Shown piece after piece: positions 12,161 to 24,422 of a stretch of DNA of 64,000 bases. Position 1 is the first letter of the stretch. Every line of letters starts with the position of its first letter. This DNA comes from Spodoptera frugiperda (Eukaryota; Arthropoda; Insecta; Lepidoptera; Noctuidae): assembly GCF_023101765.2 (NCBI RefSeq), contig NC_064237.1, positions 10,139,649 through 10,203,648 of the forward strand, in the 5' to 3' direction. Below the pieces are notes generated by a model. The model was not told the DNA's origin. It saw only the letters and a list, made by a program, of their open reading frames with translations, and did no database searches. A program made the translations under genes and the position numbers.

Positions 12161-12458
12161 ACTCCGTTCGGGCATTTTCTTTGTACTAAAAGTTTAATTA
12201 TATTGATATTATTTTTTTCATACCTTTTTACTATTTATTTACTTTTTTCGATGAATTAAAACAATAACATGAACCGAAGTCGTGTAACGATCGACATAGA
12301 ATTATCTATACTCCGTTAGAGCATTTTCTTTGTACTAAATGTTTTATTATATTGATATTATTTTTTTCATACCTTTTTACTATTTATTTACTTTTTTCGA
12401 TGAATTAAAACAATAACATGAACCGAAGTCGTGTAACGATCGACATAGAATTATTTAT
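12161..12458 (+). repeat. Two-unit tandem duplication, period about 149 bp
   Basis: Two near-identical units start ACTCCGTT at 12161 and 12310 and each end in the CGACATAGAATTAT segment. Copy C has the same arrangement with a diverged second unit, so the duplication predates the spread of the family. Confidence 0.85.
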
Positions 12459-12756
12459 AAATAATTTATTTCTTATTTTTATTTTTTGATTTTTGAAATA
12501 AAAATATATCTATGTCCTTTCTAAGGTTCTAAACTATATCTGTACCAAATTTCAACCAAATCCGTCAAATAGTTGCGCAGATTAATGGTATAAGCATAGA
12601 ATGTTCGACGTGATTCTTTAATTTGACATAACTTTTTTATTTATGAACCGATTGACATGAAACAAACACTAAATGTAAATTTAAGCATCCCACAATATAT
12701 TCGTGAAAACCGCATCCAACTCGGATCAGCCGTTTCTGAGATTAGCGCGCACAGAC

Positions 12757-12798
12757 GAACAGACAAACAGACAAACAGACAAACAGACAAACAGACAA
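12757..12798 (+). repeat. ACAAACAG octamer array, copy A
   Basis: About four to five units of period 8. The same position in copies B and C has about 12 and 7 units. Confidence 0.9.
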
Positions 12799-12918
12799 AA
12801 AAAAGTTAATTACATTTTTGGGTTCGACATCGACATAACAATAACCCCTGCTATTTTTTTTATTTTTATTTTCAATGTACAGACAGCACTTTTCTACGAT
12901 TTTATTATATGTATAGAT

Positions 12919-14738
12919 ATTCTGACAGTGTGAGCATTTGTGTGGCCTACCCAAATGTTCTTTTGGTTAGTATTGTTCGTCGGATCATTCAGCAACAGCC
13001 GTCAGCTGAGCTAATTGTAAACTGACACATGCGTGCTGCCATCTGAACAGGTCCGCTCAAACTGCTGTGGTTCTTTCCTCAAAAGACCACTACAGAATAA
13101 ACTTGCACGGTTCTCCGACATCTCTAATTGATTTTGTCTGGACTTTAAAAGAGACTATGACCTCTGAGTTTGTTTCGGCATTTCTTCTCAGAGTAGTCGG
13201 ATAGGAAATGCCGGCCTCATCTAGCTATTTGAAATATTGACGTGTAAAAGTGTTATTTTATAATCTATTTACAGAAATAAATATCATTTATCATTTATTT
13301 ATCATTTATGTTACAATTTGAGGGCCGAATTATGCATTTTTTAGAGGACGCAATTTTATTTTTTGATCATGTAGGGGGGGTCAATAGAAGCTTAACTTGA
13401 AGTTTGTGGGGTCGCCACCCTTGTCCCTCGGCCGCCATCTTGGAAAAAGGGATGGAAACACTTTTTTGCTATATCTCGGAAACTATGCATCGTAATAAAA
13501 TTTTTAAAATCATAATTTGTAGAAAATTATTTTGCCCACAAATATGTTTAATCACTTTTTGCCCTAAATTAACAATTAAAGAAGTTATAAGTAAAAAAGT
13601 GAAATTTTGGTAATAAAATTTTTTCTTTTGCTCTATAACTTTTTTTTTACATTTTATAAATAAATGGCTTCAGACCAATCTTGTAGAATATTTTTCGAGA
13701 AAAAAATTTCCCTACAACTGTTTTCAATTTCATTCATTAGAAACTCAGTTACAGCGCTCCGAAGTTAACCGGGTTCGTCAAATTATTCCAGTCAAATAAG
13801 CTTAAATTAGGTAAGAATCTCGGAATGCGAGATGACCAGCTGTAATTTTGTAAATACTTGTATATTGACCCCCTAAAACTTGTCTCAAAACCATGGTATA
13901 TATGGTAGGGTGTAAGCAACTCTTAAAATTCAGGGTCAAAGGTCCCAAAAATCGTTCTTTTGCGGTTTTTTGGAAGTAACTCATTTCCTATGGGTTTTTG
14001 GTATTTGTATTCATTATCAATATTGTAGAATACAAAATTCTAAAAAATGTAAAGCTCATGTAACATTTCAATGGACTATAATTATGGTAAGCAAAAATAC
14101 GGTAGGTTCCATAGCCGCAAATTTAATGTCTCAGTTTAATAAAGTTTTAGTCATTAATATGCGCAAGAATATAAAATAATGCACTATTTATAATATAGTC
14201 GTCTGTCTCGTTAGTCGGTTTGTTACAACTGCCAACACAAAACACGAAGTTTTGTATTCTACAACTGAGTCAGGGAAATGTCAAATATAGAAAAAAGCAA
14301 ACAAAGCGAGTTTGTGTGTATGCAAACTATTTTTGTGTATACACACGCACCGTTACCCAACATGGAAAAAATGTTGCCTTTTTTTCTAAAAAATGTAATA
14401 CAGAGTCGCTTTTCCTAGATTTGATTTCGGTTCAACAAACTCGTATATCGTACCAATCCAGTTTCAGATTTCATCGCATGCCAAAATACATTGGTCACTC
14501 AACTTTCGAATAATTTATTGAGTGTCTTACAACTTACTTTAGGGTTGGGAAAAGCGAAAATCACGAAATTAGATTGACGATTTATTCTTTCTTTTTTATA
14601 AATTATCTTTAAACTAATTGTCATACATAAGGTACTCATGCATACTGAAATATCAATGTATAAATATCCAACAAAACTATGTTCTTAATCTGATATTAAT
14701 CTAATAAACTTATATCCAACGCTTAGTTTTATTAGATA
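12919..14738. other. Non-coding stretch between copies A and B
   Basis: No gene. The same GTAGAATACAAAA word is found at 14024 and, inverted, near 14247. Chance frames of 60-97 codons carry no motif. Confidence 0.5.
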
Positions 14739-15720
14739 CTAGCTTTTGCCCGCGACTTCGTTCGCGTGGAATAGTGACTTCCGGCAAATTTTTGGTTTTA
14801 ACCACATAGTTCCCGATCTCGCGGGATCTCTTCAAAAATGAGATGTGGAAGATATTCCAGGGAACTCTTCAAAAATCAACATAATGAGCTCTGCGTTTGA
14901 ATTTAATAGATGTATACTCACTTAGGGCATTGAAAAAATAGTTTAAAAACGGACTTAAACTAACTTAAAACTAAAGAAAGCTACGAATTACGAATTTATA
15001 ACAATTAAAAAAGAAACTATATTACAACCTATCCTCTATGCTATAATAACCAACCAAGCTTAAACTAAATAATTTAAAAGAAACGACTTAAATCTAATCT
15101 AATTAATTTATAAATTAGACTTACAATTTTATTAAAAAAACTAACTACAGTAACTACTAATAATCGATATCAAACTAAACCTACGTTAAATAGTTTAACC
15201 AAAAAACCAGGAAAACCCAACAAATAAACTTATTAATTGACAAATACAACGAAACCAATTTAGAATATACGAAACAGCAGGACCACTACAGACAAATAAT
15301 CATACGACTGATAATACACTTTTTCTACGATAGTACCGAAGCGCTCGGCCGATACCCAACTTCTTTAATTTGACATAACTTTTTTATTTATGAACCGATT
15401 GACATGAAACAAACACTAAATGTAAATTTAAGCATCCCACAATATATTCGTGAAAACCGCATCCAACTCGGATCAGCCGTTTCTGAGATTAGCGCGCACA
15501 GACGAACAGACAAACAGACAAACAGACAAACAGACAAACAGACAAACAGACAAACAGACAAACAGACAAACAGACAAACAGACAAACAGACAAACAGACA
15601 AAAAAAGTTAATTACATTTTTGGGTTCGACATCGACATAACAATAACCCCTGCTATTTTTTTTATTTTTATTTTCAATGTACAGACAGCACTTTTCTACG
15701 ATTTTATTATATGTATAGAT
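14739..15720 (+). mobile_element. Dispersed repeat copy B, internally deleted
   Basis: Same family and orientation as copy A. After 15360 it jumps to the sequence that in copy A begins near 12614, losing about 540 bp, including the tandem duplication and the AAATTT site. Both ends are intact. Confidence 0.85.
15504..15601 (+). repeat. ACAAACAG octamer array, copy B, about 12 units
   Basis: Perfect or nearly perfect period-8 array, the longest of the three copies; it creates opposite-strand low-complexity CLSVCLFV frames. Confidence 0.95.
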
Positions 15721-15905
15721 CACACTATAATTATTATAAATGTGATAATTTGTTTGTTTGGATATTTCTCCGTTACTCACGCTGAAACTACTAAACGGAT
15801 TTTGATGAAATTTGGTATACAGACTGGGTATGAACTAACTTGGGTGATAGGACTATTTATTTTTATCCCATGAAAACGCGGGCAAAACCGCTGGCAAAAG
15901 GAAGT
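15721..15905 (-). repeat. Dispersed repeat end, minus orientation
   Basis: The minus strand starts near CTTTTGCCAGCGGTTTTGCCCG and runs into ACCAAATTTCATCAAAATCCG, the layout seen in the related ends at 47640, 52078 and 53458. No coding capacity. Confidence 0.55.
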
Positions 15906-18900
15906 CTTTTTATTATTATAATCGCAATATCATGGACTTCTAACCACAATGCATTAAACATCTGAATACAGGTTGAACAACTTGCATTCTTAAAGAAATC
16001 CTTCTTTCAAAACCGATATAAATCTCTGAAAATTTCCCATCTCTTTAAGCAACTCATTTTTTATTCATTGTGGTAAATAAAATTATACGCCATGTCATTT
16101 CATTAAGGGATTAACATAAAGGATGACAACGTTTTTGCAGTTCAACTCCCATTTTGGCGAAGTTGGCTTGTTTTTTTTTCTGTGAGTCTTTTATATTATT
16201 GTTAAAACTTAAAGCGTGCTTGGAAGTGCCCTGTTGTGATGAGCTGTTGATTGCTTATACGACCATTTCGTTCGAATTCATGACTCTATTGTTTTTTAAC
16301 ATCATTTTTCCTGACCATGACATGTCTGCTACTTTGTAAATTGTATTTAGGGAACGGTGAGTAAAGTTCCCTAAGAATAGGGGGATCCTCCGACCATGCG
16401 AGGTGATCATGCCTGGCGGGATTTCTGCCCTACTGTTATTCGTTAGAATTTTATGAAGTTATCCGTTGACTTTTGCTCGTCAATAGTCGGAGTGCGACTT
16501 CTGTCATCTGCCACTTGTCATATGTATACGTATGACACTAAATTGTGGATACTACAAAAAGTAGATGTATCGATACACTTTTTGTATCTCACAGAAAAAT
16601 ACTTTGTTGTGATTGCTGAGACGGCTAAGTAAATTCCTCTGAATTAAACTTCTTCGCTTGGAAGTTGTGTTTGTTCTACAAGTCAGTAATTTAGATTCTG
16701 TAACCAAATAAGATAAAAGTGTGAAAACTTGTGAAAACCTATTTAATATTGCATCCTCACATGCTTCATTGTGAATTTAAAACATGGATGGCCTTATGAT
16801 TTTATGTCAGGTATGTGTTAAAATTGTTACGGCTATACATACATTTTCTTAGGTTGGTAATGGTAGAGGTTTTTGTGTCATCATTGTATAGTTTACTATA
16901 TTTCTTCGAGTAAGCGTCTCTTGTTTTCCACGTGTGTAAAAACCAAATAAATCGTATACGATTTAGTAGCACAATTTTGTAAACAATATTACATTACGTT
17001 AATAAACATACGTTTGAAAGCAAGCTCTAAATAATAATAAATATATAAACAGAATAATTTTATTTTTTCCCAATTTCGAATACAAAACCCAGCAATCCGT
17101 AAAGGTAAACATACTGTACTTTGATTAAACATACGGCACTACTATTTCGGTTTTTAATGGCATTTTGAACGGAACATATAAAAAGCAATCTGTTATTCGT
17201 AAATATAATATGATTTTTTTGCTGCAAACCCTGGCAAATTGCCACTGTTGTGTGTATAAACATAAAAACTATGATAACTAGAAGTCACTTTATATTTATA
17301 GCATTCCTGATATGTGGCTTCGTGTATTTTTCATACAATTTAATGTACTGGTGTATCTTACTCTGAAAATGTTTATACACGATATATTTCATACTTCAGA
17401 ATTGATGAAACATACATATTGCTAAGAGTTTTTTGTTTAGTTCTTGTTTTTGTTTGACTTACACAAAAATATCATTTTGTTGGTAAAAAAAACTTCTTAA
17501 TAACTTTTTTATTAAAAGTATTCTACGATACATAATGTAAAGGTTTATATAACCCACAATATATTCCAAAGATGATATTTATGGAAATACAGTTTACTAT
17601 GACATAAAAATTTGAATAAAATAAAATGGACCAAAATAAATGAAATGGCTGATTTAATTAATAGCGTAATTATTTACTTTATTAACACACGATTAACCAT
17701 AGCCACAAAATGCAATCTGTATTTTCAATTAAAAATATTTTTCCTGACCCATGTTATTTTACATATTGTTATTTTCTAAACAATATAAACGTTACAGTTA
17801 GAAATAACAGGTAACATTTCCGCAACGAATATAAATCTTGCAAAAATTGCTAATAAACTTTTATTGAACCAAATATTTGGTGTATGTCCGTGGTTCTCGG
17901 AAAATGTTGTAACTTTATACATAATACATATTTTCGCGCAACAGAAAACATAACACCAGCAACTCACATAAGTTACTGCTCTTGTATAATATAACTTTTT
18001 TGTCGGAAGCAACAGATATTGACTCGGCTGATTTTTCACGAAATTTCCCTTTTGGAACACTGCTATTTGGAAACGAAAGAAATTATATAAATTCTAGAGG
18101 AAATATAAGAAAAAAGTTATTTCGTCCGCTCTGCTCAGCTCCTATTAAATGTAGCATGATTTTTCCTGGATCAGACCTGAAGATCTAGAGATTAACACAT
18201 TCAAACAAACAAACAAAACCTTTAGTTATGTATAATAGTACATACTATAGATACGATATATTATATAAGAAATATTTTACCCCTTTTTTTCAATGTAGGT
18301 TACATTTTTAATTAATTGAACGTAAAAGAGAAAAGCCCTTTGAAAGATGTAAATTTTTACACAAAATTATACATTACTTTTTTTATATTTGTGGGGTCGA
18401 CTTAACATAGCTACATATTTATTTCTATCTCTGACCTGTAATCCCATTTATAACTACAAAAATTTTGCAAAAAGCATCGTTTGAGTTCCACAAAAAAACA
18501 AATAAAAACATTACCTATCTTCCACCAATTTGCCATCAATAATTCTGGCTGAAAATACCAACAATTCTTTCCCTACAAAAAAAATTTTGTAAAATTTTTT
18601 CGTAAAGCATTGATACACGTGTAGATCAGAGGAACTCTTTTGAATTACTGATAGCCTGCCTGGTAGTCATGTCGAATGGTATTAACTGACAGCTGTACAA
18701 CGTTTGTTAAATTATTACCGTGACACATCCAAGCCCTTAACAATGTATCAATTTAGAATGGAGTAGCTCGTACAGGTTTTTTTTTTGTTTTGACACAGTT
18801 ATGTATATATACTGCGTGTTTATATTCTTATATCTTTTTTATTTCAATTTCAACATACTTTATGTAATTATTTGTTAACTTATTATAACACGTGCTAATT

Positions 18901-18922
18901 TCAAGTACGAAAGCATGAAAGC
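15906..18922. other. Non-coding stretch
   Basis: AT-rich, about 3 kb. I find no gene, RNA or clear repeat boundary. Confidence 0.55.
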
Positions 18923-19124
18923 TTGGGAAGCCGTGCTTCGGCACGAATGGGTCGGCTCGACCGGAGTGATACTACAGCCTCTCAGAAAACCGACAAGAAA
19001 CAACGCTTGCGTTGTGTAAGTGAGGTTACCGAAGTGCCAATTACCCCTTTCCCAATGTTCCCGATCGCGGATTCCCCAATAACCTTTAAATTCATAACCC
19101 CTCAAAAGGCCAGCAACGCATTAC
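18923..19124 (+). repeat. Dispersed repeat, CGGCTCGACCGG family, copy 1
   Basis: Shares GGCTCGACCGGAGTGATAC, AACGCTTGCGTTGTGT and AGCAACGCATT landmarks with copies at 39438 and 59693 and partial copies at 27055, 32390, 36004 and 37655. It looks like a LINE 3' tail or SINE-like family common in Lepidoptera; 3' truncated here. Confidence 0.8.
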
Positions 19125-19997
19125 GCGTTATTATTACATTTATTATAGGCAAACTGTTTTACAACATTGTCATTATATTATTAGATGAATATTTACAAAC
19201 ATCCGCAATGACGATAAAAAATCCTTGCAATAGTTACTTCCACGCAATATCAAGCACTCATGGTCAACGAGAAAGCCATTTATTAAATGTAATCCTCATT
19301 ATTTCATCTACTTTCTCTCCAGCAAATTAATTTCGGGCCACTGCAGTACATCTTACTCCTCATTATCAGCTGATTTCATGGTGACATTATCCCTAATAGA
19401 GACCGTTTGGCAAAACCGTAGGAGACGATTATACGAGCAAAGTTGGAGAATAACTCCATTGCGGCTCGAAAATAACTCCATTTATGCTATTGTTCTTATT
19501 TTGCTCGAAACCAAAATACATTTCGTAATTAATTTTCCGGGTTACTTTATTACAGTGGAACAAGCCGTAATTATTATCGTCTTATTAAATACGTGAATTT
19601 TCGACAAACGAAAGGAATAATAATGTACACAGACTTATAAATATTTTATACGTTTTATTCAAATAAATGAATTTATTTTCCAGAATATAAAATGCATAAA
19701 TAATTAATATCGGATAATGTTTTATTTAATAGTTCTTTAAATTATCTTTATTTAAATCCTCACTCAGTATTTATATTTGTAATTTTATGTGGTAAACTCT
19801 TGTGTAACCTCATTACGGTTCTTCATTTACGGTCTCAAAAGTCAATTTTTAATTTAAATTTAATGGGCAGATACCAATAAAAATAGGTAATTGAAGTCGT
19901 TGTAAGGATGTAGAAATAAACCTCGATTATTTTAACTGACACGAATTTACCAAAAAAACATAACTGATTGGAAATATGTCTAGGTAAACGTACCTAT
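19125..19997. other. Non-coding stretch
   Basis: Nothing recognisable. Confidence 0.5.
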
Positions 19998-20163
19998 CCG
20001 GAGCTACGGAGTGCCTAGCGGGTTTACCGGGGCTCCGGCTCGGAAAGCATCTCTGCTTTTTATTACTCTCGTAGGAACGGGGTAGTTTTTAGTCAGTAAG
20101 AGTCTGACGATCCCTCTCACCTCGCTCAAGGCAGGAGAAGTCATTGGGTGATTTACGCTCATC
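19998..20163 (+). mobile_element. Truncated R1-like 3' tail
   Basis: CCGGAGCTACGGAGTGCC start, GGCTCCGGCTCG, GGAACGGGGTAG and TTTTTAGTCAGTAAGAGTC landmarks. The poly(A) is replaced by an A-rich AAGAAAAAGAAG stretch. Confidence 0.85.
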
Positions 20164-21781
20164 AAGAAAAAGAAGAAACACACCTAAAAAACAAATATTA
20201 ATTACATCAACACAAACAAAATATACTTAAAGCAAAAAGGCTATACAAAGCAAACAAAAAGTCGTCAATTTGCCTAATGAATTCTTTATACCATTGATGT
20301 TTCAAAAACGGTACTTAGCGAGATGTCTTCCGTAAAATCTCATTGAGGAGCGAATATAAATGAAATCAGAGCAGACACGACGATTCAATGAATTTATACC
20401 TACATAGAATACATTTATATTATGTATAAATACCTATGTATGTTCACACGGTACACGTTAAGCTGTATAAAACCAATTTATCGTGATCTCGCGTTGTATA
20501 ATCTTTCTGCATATTCAACGATCAGTTTATACTGGTTTGGATAGATTAGCTTATATTATGTTATATGACAATTTTATCCATTTGTATACGAATGTGGTAA
20601 GATGAATTTCTCGCCCCATGAATTTAATTCGTTTGTTGATATATTTGTGACATATTAAGTATGCCTTTTTGCGCCTCAATCGTTTCTCGTGTGACTTGTC
20701 CAATGAATTTTCGTGTGTGTCGTAAAATATGTTTGTGTCTTTATGGCTGAATATAAAAATTTGCATGGCAATTAATTTGGTTGAAACCATACGTTTTTCC
20801 CACTATACCCTTTGCGATTATGCGCAGCTCGAGTATGCAATGTGATCGATGGTAATAAAGCCATCCAAAGCACATACCTATATCACGCAGACTTCCATAT
20901 AAAAAACATAGCTTAGCTGAGTCCATTTCCGCCAGTGCTAAGCTATGTGTACTAATGAATATCATTGGTGGAACCCAAACTGATCCACAGCAACGTAGCA
21001 TAGCACATCTCTGGTGGAAAAGTAATTCTTATGCGGAGATTTTCACCAATTTGTCTTCTCCTATTCATAGGGACAAGTGAAATCGTGAAAATGAAGTGAA
21101 ATTTAACACATTTTGCTCTTTGAAATATATGAGTACAATATTATAATTACCACAGTAATTAAATTATATAAACGCACCTACAAATAACTACAGAACCACA
21201 GTAGTATCAGCAACAACACAAATAGACTGTCACTAAGACGCTTGGTCTACAGAAATTGCATCAAATTAAACAGAAGCGTCACTATATTTGAACGCCAGCC
21301 GCGCAGGAGTGGACGTCTTTCATATTTGTGCTCACAACCAAAGCAAATAAATGCTTACATCAATGTAGAGACTTGTGTATGCATGTGTATTAAGTTTATA
21401 GTAAGAAAACGGACTGTTTGTGTACCTGTGTCTAGTTGTTGCAGTCTATTCCACTAATAAATATTATACTTTAATGCTAAAGTTTGTATGTTTATTTGTT
21501 TATCTGTTTGTTACACTAAAATGGCTTTAGGGATCGAATAAAATGTGGAACAGGGATATATTATGGTCTAGAATAACACATAGGCAAATCTTTATACCAC
21601 GGAAACGTAACTGAGACTAGTATTTAGTAAATATATAAGCTCTATTTATGTTTAATTTAAATAAATACATGACTGATTTAATTTTTTAATGTCGGATTTT
21701 TTTTCATCAATTGTTTCTGAAGTTTGTTGCGCCAATAAATAGAAAAGTTTTGAAACAATCGTGAAGAATGGCATCTATTGG
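20164..21781. other. Non-coding stretch
   Basis: No gene signal beyond chance frames of up to 86 codons. Confidence 0.5.
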
Positions 21782-22007
21782 GGAAATAATAGTGATGGGC
21801 AATGATAATAATCCGGTTAATATCATTTGGCTAATAATCGATTAAAAGCAGTTAATAGCCATTAATAGCCAATTTTGGCTGATAACCCTGCTATTAATGT
21901 TATTTTAGTGATTGAAAATTTCCCTTCATGGTTTTCAGGCTTAGGACTGTCAGATTAGACTTCATTTTCATCATCTTTCTTTATAGTAAATAAATATGCA
22001 ATTTAAA

Positions 22008-22033
22008 AGTAGGCCTGCAGTTGCAGGCCTACT
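22008..22033. repeat. Perfect hairpin inside the hAT element
   Basis: AGTAGGCCTGCA and its complement separated by GT, 12-bp stems. Confidence 0.9.
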
Positions 22034-22213
22034 CTAATTCAACGAAAAGCGAAGTTTCGTCCGCAACTTCGCAGATTTTGTACTACAATTCTATTTATTG
22101 CGAACTTTGGGGAACTAAAATGAACGAATGAAATGAAAATAAATAATAGGTTTTGATATGAAATTAAAAATAAAACGTTATTTCAAGTAATTCTATCAGT
22201 AAACCAATAAAAA

Positions 22214-22388
22214 CTACGGCCGAAGATTAAACGAAACTTCGGATTCGAGAACCGGAGTAGGTTCATTACAGTCATAGGATATTTCATCGATTTCTGATGT
22301 TGGATAGAAAGGTTCCGAATCCATGTGGAAATCACTTTCCGTATCTATACTTAACGGTCTGTTTTCCAAATTCCATATATAACGTTAT
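22214..22388 (-). pseudogene. Coding remnant inside the hAT element
   Basis: A minus frame is open for about 57 codons and ends at a TAG (22216-22214). It is acidic and serine/glutamate-rich (SDFHMDSEPFYPTSEIDE). It may be the tail of the protein of the parent autonomous element. It has no catalytic motif, so this is inference from position. Confidence 0.4.
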
Positions 22389-22427
22389 TTTTTCTGCGGT
22401 GCGGGGGTGCGGGGATGAATGTTACCT

Positions 22428-23350
22428 CCTTTTTTTTTGAGGGCGGATATCATCCAATGACTTCTCTCGCCTTAGGTGAGGCGAGAGGGAGTGTAAGACT
22501 CTTACTGACAAAAAACCACCCCGTTCCTACTCCTGCTTTTCCAGCCGGAGCCCTGGTAACCCGCTAGGTAGTCCGCAACTAAAGATCGGGCATCACCCCA
22601 ACTGGGTCCCCCATCTGTGGTGGTCTGATGGCTCTTTGATGCGCGCGCGGAACGTGATGCGCCGCACGCACGGGTCTGGTTCTGGTCTGGCTCTGCTCAG
22701 CCCACGCAGGGCAAACCGCCACCGTATGCTCCACCGTGTCCTTCGGGCGGTCCTCGCAGTGATGACACCCGGGCGTTTCCTCCCACCCAATCAGAAACAG
22801 GAACCTACGGAAACTCTATGTCCGGTAACCGGCACCTGCGTCAGGCGGTAGGTGAGGACGCCGTGGTGCCTCTCAAGCCACTCCTCAAAGAGGGGACTTA
22901 TCGCTGCAATGACAGCGAGCCCAGCCCTCGGTTGCGACAGTCGTTGCTGCCATTCCGCCATGAGATCGCGCCGGAGCTCGTCCCGCCACGCACTAATCTG
23001 GCGCGGCAGTGGAGTTTCGCCCCAGCGCGCAAACAGAAAACGCGCGCAAGCACCTTCGCCTCCAAATCCCACGGCAGTAGTCCGGCAAGGAGGTTAGCCG
23101 CCTCTCCGGAGATCGTGCGATATCCGCGAATCACCCGGATGGCCATGACCCTCTGGGACGTGAGCAGCGCCCGAGCTGGCCGCCGCATCAGGTTCGGCAC
23201 ACAGGGGCGCCGTAGAGGGCCATGGACCGCACGATCCCCGCGTACAACCTCCGGCAGGAGGCGTTTGGCCCCCAGCGGTTGGGCAGGAGCCACTTAAGTG
23301 CAGCCCCCGTCCGTTCCAACTTAGGAGCCAAACGTCGGAAGTGCGCATGC
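22428..23350 (-). mobile_element. R1-like non-LTR retrotransposon, 5'-truncated, decayed
   Basis: The minus strand carries the C-terminal ORF2 segment (LLPWDLEAKVLARV, PLPRQISAWRDELRRDL, LFEEWLERHHGVLTYRLTQV), split over three frames by indels, then a 3' UTR and a T-run (poly(A) on the minus strand, about 22430-22438). It is flanked by a 9-bp target duplication ATGTTACCT (22419-22427, 23351-23359) within the hAT element. GC-rich, unlike its surroundings. More 5' sequence is kept than in the 25946 copy. Confidence 0.93.
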
Positions 23351-23865
23351 ATGTTACCTACTATCGACTCAAAATAGCTAATAACTAACTTACTTAATGT
23401 ACCTTACATTTTTACGTATCGGTTAAAATTATTTTATAGGTAAAAATAATTAATTAGGTATATGGTTAAATCACAAAGCGATGTATCAATAGTAATTATA
23501 TTTTTTATAGTATTGGATCTCTAAATTAACAAAACTGAATTTCCCGTGAATGTGAAAAATGTGTACTTATTTATTTTATTATTAACACTTTTTCATATAC
23601 AAATAGTGAAAATAAATAAAAAGAATAACAATATGTTGAATCACACTGCGTACACGCACACAATTTATGTTTACACCCACAGATTTTACAATAAAACAAA
23701 AAAAGCATTTATTTTTTTAACTATATATTAATAGCAGGGTTATCATCCATTGGTAGGCTATTAATGGCTATTAATGGATTATAATCGATAATAACTCAAA
23801 GTAGCCGGCTATTTACCCAACACTAGGAAATAACAATCTGGGGGCACGGGAGTGCCCCGGCCAAG

Positions 23866-24078
23866 TCAAGCAAAAGAAGAGGTACGGCCGTACCGTCCTT
23901 TTCTCGAAGCAATTCGGGCCTTTTTCGACCCCCTATAATTCGGTTGTGGATAAAGCAAGAAACCTGAATCTTCAGTAACTAATCCGGCATTGTATAAACA
24001 CGGAATATTTAAAATTTCAGTCAATTTGAACCAGTAGTTTAAGAATGACAACTTGTTAAAGTTTCTAAATTTTGTCAC
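23866..24078 (-). CDS. Small repeat-borne frame, 70 codons, unknown
   Basis: Starts MTKFRNFNKLSFLNYWFKL and runs through CLYNAGLVTEDSGFLLYPQP and SKKARIASRKG. The same frame occurs at 62445-62744 (99 codons) with few changes, some of them amino-acid changes. I do not recognise it. Similarity between two copies of a repeat is not proof of translation; it may only be a young repeat. No signal peptide or clear domain. It is basic in its C-terminal half. Confidence 0.3.
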   Translation of the reverse strand: MTKFRNFNKLSFLNYWFKLTEILNIPCLYNAGLVTEDSGFLLYPQPNYRGSKKARIASRKGRYGRTSSFA

Positions 24079-24220
24079 TCACTGACTCACCGATCATCAA
24101 AAGTCCAAGGCACTTCTAGCAGACTTAGAAGCTTCATATTTGGAATACATATAGAGTTTAGTGTCTTAATCATGGGAAAACTTAAATATTTTGTAATTTC
24201 GGTCCAGTTTTCCAAATACA

Positions 24221-24288
24221 CCAACTGCATCAATAACTTTGTAATCCCATATAAATATATGGGATTACAAAGTTATTTATGCAGTTGG
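24221..24288. repeat. Palindrome with 33-bp arms and 2-nt loop
   Basis: Arms 24221-24253 and 24256-24288 differ at one base. In copy 2 the left arm is shortened by a small deletion near 62840. Confidence 0.93.
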
Positions 24289-24422
24289 TGGTTGGTGGTG
24301 GTTATAAATTTAATATCTGAAGACTACATATAAAAATAAGAAAATATCATAAGACCTTTAACAAAATTCGTTAGAAGTAGATGGTATCAAAAAGAAAGGC
24401 TCTACAAAAAGAAGTGAGATCT

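Larger units (their letters stand above)
11457..12918 (+). mobile_element. Dispersed repeat copy A
   Basis: Starts CTAGCTTTTGCCCGCGACTT and ends TATATGTATAGAT, as do copies B (14739) and C (42482). No protein frame survives. It has an internal tandem duplication and an octamer array. The start is a common lepidopteran repeat boundary, and the late part resembles RTE-type LINE 3' ends, so it may be a non-autonomous LINE derivative; the class is inference. It holds an intact AAATTT at 12547-12552, which is the insertion point of the Spy-like element in copy C. Confidence 0.85.
21790..23825. mobile_element. hAT-like DNA transposon, non-autonomous, interrupted
   Basis: The ends TAGTGATGGGCAA and (complement) TAGTGTTGGGTAA are hAT-like, pair imperfectly over about 100 bp, and are flanked by a perfect 8-bp target duplication GGAAATAA (21782-21789 and 23826-23833). 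8-bp duplications define hAT. Without the R1 insertion at 22428-23350 it is about 1.1 kb, too short for a transposase. A coding remnant lies at 22214-22388. Confidence 0.92.

Noticed and set aside
15504..15601. Possible CRISPR-like array
   Set aside because: Simple period-8 tandem without spacers in a eukaryotic repeat.
15388..15780. 130-codon CLSVCLFV frame and similar ones in copies A and C
   Set aside because: Product of the ACAAACAG octamer array.
22593..23348. Several GC-rich frames of 65-159 codons on both strands
   Set aside because: Only the minus-strand pieces match R1 ORF2, broken over three frames; the others are shadows.
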